The position numbers and the translations under genes are program-made. From assembly GCF_000701265.1 (NCBI RefSeq), contig NZ_KL370759.1, forward strand, positions 841,631 to 905,630: a DNA stretch of 64,000 nt, read 5' to 3'. Positions within the stretch are counted from its first letter, which is position 1. Each line of letters begins with the position of its first letter. A model generated the notes under the pieces. It was not told where the DNA came from. It was given only the letters and a program-made list of their open reading frames with translations, and did no database searches. The stretch is from Legionella wadsworthii DSM 21896 = ATCC 33877 (GTDB lineage Bacteria; Pseudomonadota; Gammaproteobacteria; Legionellales; Legionellaceae). This document shows positions 57,597 through 64,000 of this stretch, in pieces.

Positions 57597-59378
57597 ATGC
57601 GTACACACTACTGTTTGGGCGTTGATGAGTCAATTTTAGGAAAAGAAGTTACGGTATGTGGTTGGGTACATCATCGACGAGACCATGGTGGTGTCATATT
57701 CCTGGATATCCGTGATAGTTCAGGTTTATTGCAGGTGGTCTATGAGCCGGAAAATAAATTAACATTTTCTGATGCTGAAAAATTGCGCTCTGAATTTGTA
57801 GTCCGTATTTCGGGTATTGTTCGTAAAAGACCTGAGGGAATGGTGAATGAAGCTATGGCTACAGGAAAAGTCGAAGTGCTCGGCACCAATCTTGAGATTC
57901 TGAATCAATCACCAACACCACCATTCTTACCCGATGATTTTCAAGTTGTGAATGAAGATTTACGTTATAAATACCGTTATATCGATTTGCGTCGTCCTTC
58001 AATGAGAGACAAGATTACCCTAAGACACCAATTAACCAGTTGTATTCGTAATTACCTGAATCATTTAAATTTTATTGATATTGAAACACCCATGCTTACT
58101 AAAGCAACGCCGGAGGGTGCTCGAGATTACTTGGTCCCTTCAAGGGTACACCAAGGATCGTTTTATGCCTTACCACAATCCCCGCAGCTTTTTAAACAGT
58201 TGTTGATGGTTTCAGGTTTTGACAAATATTACCAAATAGTCCGCTGTTTTCGAGATGAAGATTTACGTGCTGACAGGCAGCCTGAATTTACCCAGCTTGA
58301 TATTGAAATGGCCTTCATTGACGAGGAAAATATTTTAAATCTGATTGAAGGTTTATTGAAAACTGTATTTAAACAAGTCCTGAATGTTGATTTATCTGAG
58401 ACATTTCCTAGAATGTCCTATGCAGAGGCTATGCGACGTTTTGGCAGTGATAAACCGGACTTACGTAATCCTTTAGAGCTCATCGATATTGCAGATTTAG
58501 TAAAACAATCTGACTTTAAAGTCTTCTCCACCGCAGCAAATGATACAGACTCCAGGGTAATTGCCTTACGACTACCTGGAGGTTGTGATTTGAGCAGAAA
58601 AGAGCTGGATGATTATGGCAGTTTCGTCAATATATATGGAGCTAAAGGACTTGCTTACATCAAGGTTAATAATCTTGATGAAGGCATTTCGGGCTTACAA
58701 TCTCCGATTTTAAAGTTTCTTTCTGAAGAATCCGTCCATGCGATTTTGCAACATACAGAGGCTAAAACAGGAGATGTTATTTTCTTTGGTTCTGATAAGA
58801 AACATATTGTCAATGAATCAATGGGCGCTTTAAGAACCAAGCTAGGACACGATAGAAAATTAATCAAAGAGGGCTGGGCTTTGTTATGGGTAATTGATTG
58901 GCCAATGTTTGAGTTGGATCATGAAAAAAATACACTGAGTGCCATGCATCATCCATTTACCTCTCCAAAGGATCTATCACCTAAGAATTTAATGGCTAAC
59001 CCCACGAGCACTTTAGCTAAGGCCTATGATATAGTAATCAACGGTTATGAGATCGGCGGCGGCTCCATCCGCATTCATCAGCCCGATTTACAAAAAGCAG
59101 TTTTTGAGCTATTGGGAATCAATGAGCAAGAAGCTCAAGAAAAATTCGGCTTTTTACTGGATGCATTACAATATGGGGCGCCACCTCATGGAGGTATCGC
59201 ACTAGGAATCGATCGTCTCGCGATGTTACTCACAGATTCAACTTCAATTAGAGATGTTATTGCTTTTCCTAAAACTCAAACAGCATCATGCCTTTTAACG
59301 AGTGCACCATCCCCCACAGGGAATGCACAATTAACAGAATTAGGAATAAGACTTGCTCCAACAACGCAGATTAAATAA
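57597..59378 (+). CDS. aspS: Aspartyl-tRNA synthetase AspS
   Basis: 593-aa bacterial-type class II synthetase. N-terminal OB-fold for the anticodon ([20 protein letters not shown]), motif 2 [22 protein letters not shown] insertion domain, and motif 3 with [12 protein letters not shown] and [10 protein letters not shown]. The start [11 protein letters not shown] is canonical. Confidence 0.97.
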   Translation: MRTHYCLGVDESILGKEVTVCGWVHHRRDHGGVIFLDIRDSSGLLQVVYEPENKLTFSDAEKLRSEFVVRISGIVRKRPEGMVNEAMATGKVEVLGTNLEILNQSPTPPFLPDDFQVVNEDLRYKYRYIDLRRPSMRDKITLRHQLTSCIRNYLNHLNFIDIETPMLTKATPEGARDYLVPSRVHQGSFYALPQSPQLFKQLLMVSGFDKYYQIVRCFRDEDLRADRQPEFTQLDIEMAFIDEENILNLIEGLLKTVFKQVLNVDLSETFPRMSYAEAMRRFGSDKPDLRNPLELIDIADLVKQSDFKVFSTAANDTDSRVIALRLPGGCDLSRKELDDYGSFVNIYGAKGLAYIKVNNLDEGISGLQSPILKFLSEESVHAILQHTEAKTGDVIFFGSDKKHIVNESMGALRTKLGHDRKLIKEGWALLWVIDWPMFELDHEKNTLSAMHHPFTSPKDLSPKNLMANPTSTLAKAYDIVINGYEIGGGSIRIHQPDLQKAVFELLGINEQEAQEKFGFLLDALQYGAPPHGGIALGIDRLAMLLTDSTSIRDVIAFPKTQTASCLLTSAPSPTGNAQLTELGIRLAPTTQIK

Positions 59379-59387
59379 AACCACACT

Positions 59388-59414
59388 ACGTGGCAAAGCT
59401 TTTCTTTGCCACGT
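59388..59414 (+). terminator. Terminator-like hairpin after aspS
   Basis: Perfect 11-bp stem ACGTGGCAAAG (59388-59398) / CTTTGCCACGT (59404-59414), loop CTTTT, followed by CAAAAATTGG and later a T7-rich stretch. It separates aspS from the channel gene and argues that the channel gene does not start inside aspS. Confidence 0.65.
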
Positions 59415-59475
59415 CAAAAATTGGATTATTTTTTTAAAAGTCGGGATCTTTTTTTCAATTTTTTCAGAAGTTCGG

Positions 59476-62400
59476 TTGAAAAAGAGTCCCTTGCAGCAAC
59501 CCTCTTTTCTAAAAAACTTAGGCAGAGGCATTTTAAATTATCAATTTTTAACACCTTTGTTTGTTTTATTTTTTTATTCCTATTCCATTACAGCGACACC
59601 GATACATAAGCAGGTAACTTCTCCTTTAAAAAAGGAGGCAGCTGGTTCTGAGAAAAAACAGGTCACCTATATTGAGTATCTGACCCAGGAAAAAATACAT
59701 TTAACATCAGCAATTCAAGAATCAAAACAGGCCATTCAACTCACCAGCGAGATCGAATTTAATGCGAAAATGAAACAGGTCTCAACGATACTCTCTATGG
59801 TAGGTGTAAAAATTGAGAGCCTGGATAGTTTTCTCGATCATCAATATAAAGAACAGTACAATTTAAATCAGCGTTTAAAGCAGCTCCAGCAGATGCCCAT
59901 TTCTAAGGAAAATACAACCATTCCTGAGCGGGTTCAAAAAGTCGAGCATTTGCTGGATATAAATAAACAAACCACTCAATTAATTCTGGATAATTTAAAA
60001 CTTGCAAAAGAGTTCCAAATTTCACTCAACGAAGAAGTAAAAAATTTAGAATCATGGCATTCACTCTTTGTCCTGGAACAAAAACTCGTTCAGATTAAGT
60101 CATTGAAAGATCAACTCAATAAAAAATTAAGTATTCTTTATGAAAATGTAATAAAGCAGCCCCAAGATAAGCGAGTCAAATCCTCTCTGCGATTAACCAC
60201 AGCGGATTACGAAGCAATGTTGTTGATTAATAATCAAAATATTGCGGCGATTCAAAACCATTTGAATGCTTTGAACATCCAAAAAACTGTAGTGAGAGCT
60301 GACATAGTTTATCTTAAAAATCCAGACACTAAAAATTTACAACTCATCACTGAAATCTATAAAGATGCTTTAAACCAATATTCTAAGGTAGAAAAGAGCA
60401 TCCAACAAATAGGGAATTTCTTAAATAATGAAACAAAACTTGTAGTCGAACCCAGTTTAAAAAAATCCATAAGCGCCTTACAACTTACTTTAATGCAACA
60501 ACTTAAAGAAGCGAACATACAAAAACAGCTCTTGATTAAGAACTTATCGGATTATCAGGCGCAGCTCAAAAAACTTATGTCTTCGCGACAAACGCTTGCA
60601 GATTATAGTTTAAACAGCTGGCCTATAATCATAAAGAAAATTGTTGCTATTCCGGGATTATTTTATAAATACATAAAAACTTTAAGCTTAAAGGTGTATG
60701 ACAGCTATTTATGGCTGACCCCATTATCCAGATTTCTATTGTGGGGTGGGTTTGTTTTTATTGCCGGTTTTTTCTTTGTGATAAGCCGTATTTTAAAAAT
60801 GATACGAAGAGGGAAAGAAAGATCCCGGTTATCGGGCTACCTCTATGATGGAATTTTAATTCTCATACAGAGAAATATCCCTTATTTTTGCGTTGTCTCC
60901 ATGCTTTGGGCATTACTTTATGTAACCCATATTTCTTTTTCGAATTATCAGTTACTGTTTAAATTAATCGCGGTATGGTTTACTTTTAAGATTTTAATTT
61001 TAATTGCACGCCTGGTATTACTTGAACGAATTTCTGACTCATCAGGTAAGGACGTGAAACTCTATTATCGATTAAAATGGCTCTTACTCTTCGGTGGATG
61101 GACTAATGCTTTAATGACCATAGGTTATTTACTGCCTTTATCTATACTGCTGCAAGATATATTCAATCGATTATTTATGCTTTTTATTTTAGCGGTATCT
61201 CTTGTCGCATGGAAAAGTAAAGATGTGATTCCTTATCTTTTACGGCCCATGCTGAAAAGCCAGAAAGGATATGTAAAAAATGCAGTTTCTTTATTGGTCA
61301 TACTAATCCCGACTACGCTAGTCACAACAGCTGTTATCGGTTTATCAGGATATATCAGTTTAGCCTGGAGTATGAGTCAATATCAGGCCTATGTATTACT
61401 TGTTCTCGTAGGATACATTTTTGCCAGAGGTTTATTATTCGATGCATTGGAACTATTTTCTGAATTGATGATTTCCTCATTGCGCAATGGTTGGCTCTGG
61501 ATAGAGGTCTTTTTAAAACCATTAGATAAAATTATAAGAATATTACTTCTACTCACGAGTATTTACATCTTATTTCAATTGTTTGGCTGGTATTCCGACT
61601 CATTAGTCGTAATGAGTTTGAAAAAATTTGCACAATATACACTCATCAATATCCCGGGTATTTATATTACGGTCACCAGTACTTTGGAGTTTTTTATTCT
61701 TCTCGCCATATTTATTTGGGCAGCTAAATGGACGCGAGAATTTTGTTATCGTTGGCTGTATAAAAATGCCAAGGATGTAGGAATACGCAATAGTCTTTCT
61801 GTTTTTAGCCAATATGCCATTGCCCTTTTAGGTGGCTTTGTATCCCTTCATATTCTGGGATTTGATTTCAGTGGCATGTCTATGATTATCGGGGGGCTTG
61901 CGGTAGGAATGGGATTCGGGCTACGCGATTTCGCCAGTAATATCGTAGGTGGTCTTATGCTGCTTGTAGAAAGACCCGTTAGGGAAGGGGATTTAGTGAC
62001 TATAGGCGAGCATGAAGGGCGTGTTTCCCACATAGGTATTCGCTCTATGAGGGTTTCTTCTTGGGATAATATGGAGGTTTTGGTGCCTAATGCTGAAACC
62101 TTTAATAAACCTTTCACCAACTGGACACATCAAGATGGCATCGTTAGAACGGTAATACCCATAAAAGTCAGCCGTTCCGATAATCCGCTTATGATCCAGC
62201 AATTGATATTGGATATTTTAGCAACAACGTCTGAAATTGTTGCAGATCCACCTGCTCAAGTTTTTCTTAAGAAAATAGATGAAGCCTTGTTGGAGTTTGA
62301 AGTACGATACTTCATCAACGTGCAAATTCACACTCGAATTGAAGTTCAATCGAAAGTATTATTTGCCATTATGGATCAGTTTAAATCCAACAATATCAAA

Positions 62401-62481
62401 CCTCCTATTGAACCGCTTGCTATTGAAATTAAAGAGGGAGAAAGTGACTTTTCTGTCAAAAATCAGTCCCCCGAAAAGTGA
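59476..62481 (+). CDS. Large mechanosensitive channel, MscK/KefA-like
   Basis: About 1001 aa if started at the TTG at 59476 (MKKSPLQQPS-type start with a following hydrophobic signal FLTPLFVLFFYSYS). The open frame begins at an ATG at 59353, but that lies inside aspS and upstream of its terminator hairpin, and no other ATG precedes the signal. Long periplasmic coiled-coil region (about 45-420), about ten membrane segments, then the MscS core: GLAVGMGFGLRDFASNIVGG, PVREGDLVTIGEHEGRVSHI and NMEVLVPNAETFNKP. Releases solutes on hypo-osmotic shock. The 3' end overlaps mutH by 38 bases. Confidence 0.85.
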   Translation: MKKSPLQQPSFLKNLGRGILNYQFLTPLFVLFFYSYSITATPIHKQVTSPLKKEAAGSEKKQVTYIEYLTQEKIHLTSAIQESKQAIQLTSEIEFNAKMKQVSTILSMVGVKIESLDSFLDHQYKEQYNLNQRLKQLQQMPISKENTTIPERVQKVEHLLDINKQTTQLILDNLKLAKEFQISLNEEVKNLESWHSLFVLEQKLVQIKSLKDQLNKKLSILYENVIKQPQDKRVKSSLRLTTADYEAMLLINNQNIAAIQNHLNALNIQKTVVRADIVYLKNPDTKNLQLITEIYKDALNQYSKVEKSIQQIGNFLNNETKLVVEPSLKKSISALQLTLMQQLKEANIQKQLLIKNLSDYQAQLKKLMSSRQTLADYSLNSWPIIIKKIVAIPGLFYKYIKTLSLKVYDSYLWLTPLSRFLLWGGFVFIAGFFFVISRILKMIRRGKERSRLSGYLYDGILILIQRNIPYFCVVSMLWALLYVTHISFSNYQLLFKLIAVWFTFKILILIARLVLLERISDSSGKDVKLYYRLKWLLLFGGWTNALMTIGYLLPLSILLQDIFNRLFMLFILAVSLVAWKSKDVIPYLLRPMLKSQKGYVKNAVSLLVILIPTTLVTTAVIGLSGYISLAWSMSQYQAYVLLVLVGYIFARGLLFDALELFSELMISSLRNGWLWIEVFLKPLDKIIRILLLLTSIYILFQLFGWYSDSLVVMSLKKFAQYTLINIPGIYITVTSTLEFFILLAIFIWAAKWTREFCYRWLYKNAKDVGIRNSLSVFSQYAIALLGGFVSLHILGFDFSGMSMIIGGLAVGMGFGLRDFASNIVGGLMLLVERPVREGDLVTIGEHEGRVSHIGIRSMRVSSWDNMEVLVPNAETFNKPFTNWTHQDGIVRTVIPIKVSRSDNPLMIQQLILDILATTSEIVADPPAQVFLKKIDEALLEFEVRYFINVQIHTRIEVQSKVLFAIMDQFKSNNIKPPIEPLAIEIKEGESDFSVKNQSPEK

Positions 62482-63136
62482 ACAGGAGTTGCTTGAGCGA
62501 TGCTCCCAAATTGCAGGTCTTAGTTTTTCACAATTGGGATTAAAATTGAAATTGGTTATTCCCACTCATCCTAACCAAAGAAAGGGATGGGTTGGCCAAT
62601 CCATTGAATTAGCTCTAGGTACTGACGCCCAAAATAAATCCTTCCCGGATTTCAAGGATTTAGGTGTTGAATTAAAAACATTACCATTAAATAAAAACGG
62701 CAGACCCGCTGAGTCAACTTTTATTACATCCATTCCTTTACTTACAATTCATCAGCAACAATGGAAATCCTCTCAATGCTATGCAAAATTAAAACGAATT
62801 TTATGGATACCAATAGAAGGGGATAAAAACATCCCTTATTCACAAAGAAGAATTGGCCAGGGTTTTTTTTGGTCGCCTGATGAAGAACAGGAAAATATTT
62901 TAGCCTCAGATTGGGGGTTTTTGGCTTTTCAAATCAGCACAGGACGTCTGGAGACGCTGGATGCAAAAGCGGGTGAGTATTTACAGGTGCGTCCTAAAGG
63001 AGCCAATGGAAAATCATTATGCTTTGCCTATGATAGCCAAGGCAATAAAGTTAAAACACTCCCTCGAGGGTTCTATCTAAGAAGTAGTTTCACCGCAAAA
63101 ATATTATCGTGTAGCCTTGAGAGAATTACATTGTAA
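62444..63136 (+). CDS. mutH: DNA mismatch repair endonuclease MutH
   Basis: 230 aa from a GTG at 62444 with GAGGGAG just upstream; the frame is open to 62279, but the extra residues are the shadow of the channel gene. Closely follows E. coli MutH: SEQELLERCSQIAGLSFSQL, GWVGQSIELALG, catalytic D-E-K in PDFKDLGVELKTLP, LKRILWIPIEGDKNIP and LPRGFYLRSSFTAKIL. MutH nicks the unmethylated strand at hemimethylated GATC, so the host should also encode Dam methylase. Translationally coupled to the mechanosensitive channel gene. Confidence 0.93.
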   Translation: MTFLSKISPPKSEQELLERCSQIAGLSFSQLGLKLKLVIPTHPNQRKGWVGQSIELALGTDAQNKSFPDFKDLGVELKTLPLNKNGRPAESTFITSIPLLTIHQQQWKSSQCYAKLKRILWIPIEGDKNIPYSQRRIGQGFFWSPDEEQENILASDWGFLAFQISTGRLETLDAKAGEYLQVRPKGANGKSLCFAYDSQGNKVKTLPRGFYLRSSFTAKILSCSLERITL

Positions 63137-63188
63137 ACCGACTCTCAATTTGGGTACAGAGAAGTCTTCACTCAGGCTACTGAAAACA

Positions 63189-64000
63189 TTATTCAGATTT
63201 TGCATGTCCCATGGTGAGCATAGACGGCAACATGTCTGTAATTGTATTTTTTAATTGATCAACAGGTTGTTTTATTCTAGCAGTTAACAGTTCTTTAAAA
63301 TGAGGATCTGTAGCAAAATAACGGAGTGCACTTTCTACTCCTTTATATATACCTAAATCCAACTCTCGTCGCTCCACACTCGCTTTTAAATCCTGAAGCC
63401 TGTTGAGGTCAACATTATTTTTCGGGGAGGAAAAGAGAGAGTATGCATAAGAGAAGCTGCTCCAAATTGAGGATTTAGTCTCTTCTTCAACTGTTACTTT
63501 TTTCCAAACCAACATAAATTCCACAGAACATATTGGTGCCAATACTCTAATCATTCGTTGAATGGTTGGATTGGCGAGTAGCGCTGTATTATCCGTTGCC
63601 CCATCATATTTAGGCTGATTTTGTTTCAAACACCAATTGTAAATCACTTTCATCTCTTCTAATTGGTTATGGAAATCAGTGGTATTAAAGGTTTCAAGCA
63701 TCCAGCCCAATCCACCACACCATAGATAGGTTACGAGAAAATAATTGACGAATTCAGGAACTGGTAAAAGAAATCCAGCAAGCCACGGTCCACCTCCGAA
63801 TTTTAAACCTGATTTCATACCTTGAAAAAGGTACATTAGATTGGCATTGTATTCGAAATCATTGACGTAATTTTTAAGTGTAGCAAGCTGTTCTTCATCA
63901 TTTATATTAAATGGTTCCGAAGTTAATGTTCTTAACGCTTCAGCTCGTTCGCTTTTCGCTTTTTCTACAGCAGCCATTCCTTCAACACTCATTTTGCCCA
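63189..64000 (-). CDS. Membrane-hairpin protein of unknown function, 5' end possibly outside window
   Basis: Reads from the right edge to a stop at 63189. An ATG at 63992 gives 267 aa, but the codons to the edge (GCA AAA) are open, so the start may be a few codons further out. Residues 1-60 are helical and charged; about 62-100 form a glycine/proline/aromatic-rich hydrophobic region (GGGPWLAGFLLPVPEFVNYF and the following segment), likely two membrane passes; the remainder is helical with no recognised domain. No signal peptide. Could be another Legionella-specific effector candidate; not recognised. Confidence 0.55.
   Translation of the reverse strand, partial: GKMSVEGMAAVEKAKSERAEALRTLTSEPFNINDEEQLATLKNYVNDFEYNANLMYLFQGMKSGLKFGGGPWLAGFLLPVPEFVNYFLVTYLWCGGLGWMLETFNTTDFHNQLEEMKVIYNWCLKQNQPKYDGATDNTALLANPTIQRMIRVLAPICSVEFMLVWKKVTVEEETKSSIWSSFSYAYSLFSSPKNNVDLNRLQDLKASVERRELDLGIYKGVESALRYFATDPHFKELLTARIKQPVDQLKNTITDMLPSMLTMGHAKSE

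Overview
This window looks like chromosomal DNA from a Legionella species or close relative. It is AT-rich and gammaproteobacterial, with complete housekeeping genes interspersed with single genes of the kind seen as Legionella Dot/Icm effectors: a Ras-like GTPase fused to membrane segments, a DxD-motif glycosyltransferase, a coiled-coil membrane protein and several hydrophobic-hairpin proteins. The species cannot be fixed from sequence reading alone. I saw no tRNA, rRNA, CRISPR array, transposase or prophage.

Layout. 1-7.7 kb: rlmD (5' end outside the window) and relA, an Mth938-like protein, then alaC, an RpfE-like gene and recJ overlapping one another. 7.7-8.4 kb: a GC-rich palindromic element in inverted orientation after recJ, then about 12 tandem 40-43 bp copies of the same element. 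8.4-13 kb: dusA, secA, mutT. 13-15.7 kb on the minus strand: coaE, an internally duplicated Cys-rich secreted protein and an EAL phosphodiesterase. 15.7-20.6 kb: biotin locus with bioA divergent from bioB-bioF-bioH-bioD, and a candidate BirA operator between. 20.8-22.8 kb: an orphan bufferin-like (DUF2282) peptide, YceI, cytochrome b561, YceI. 22.9-24.5 kb: candidate glycosyltransferase effector. 24.6-27.8 kb: rpsB-tsf-pyrH-frr with a structured leader and an intergenic terminator. 28-29 kb: Ras-like GTPase. 29-35 kb on the minus strand: arginine succinyltransferase pathway (M20 hydrolase, astA, astD, astB, then a spermidine-synthase-like gene). 35-38.6 kb: coiled-coil protein, degenerate uracil-DNA-glycosylase-like gene with ubiG, ProQ/FinO protein. 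38.6-39.1 kb: a gene-free stretch ending in a strong plus-strand terminator, a likely sRNA. 39-48 kb: L,D-transpeptidase, putA, amino-acid permease, acnA. 48-54.2 kb: small Legionella-type proteins, a short-chain dehydrogenase, two paralogous class-I amidotransferase-like genes, and a two-gene unit of a GCKGC-repeat secreted peptide plus a His/Cys-rich DUF6969-like protein separated by an intrinsic terminator. 54.4-64 kb: PAS-REC protein, NagX-like acyltransferase, FmdB-like, DUF502, aspS, MscK-like channel, mutH and a partial membrane protein.

Together these genes suggest an amino-acid-burning intracellular bacterium: proline (putA), arginine (ast), alanine/glutamate exchange (alaC), an amino-acid antiporter and aconitase feed the TCA cycle, while relA senses amino-acid shortage. 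The most promising undescribed system is the GCKGC peptide/DUF6969 pair at 53.2-54.2 kb. Next are the candidate sRNA beside the ProQ/FinO gene, the Ras-like membrane GTPase and the palindromic tandem array.
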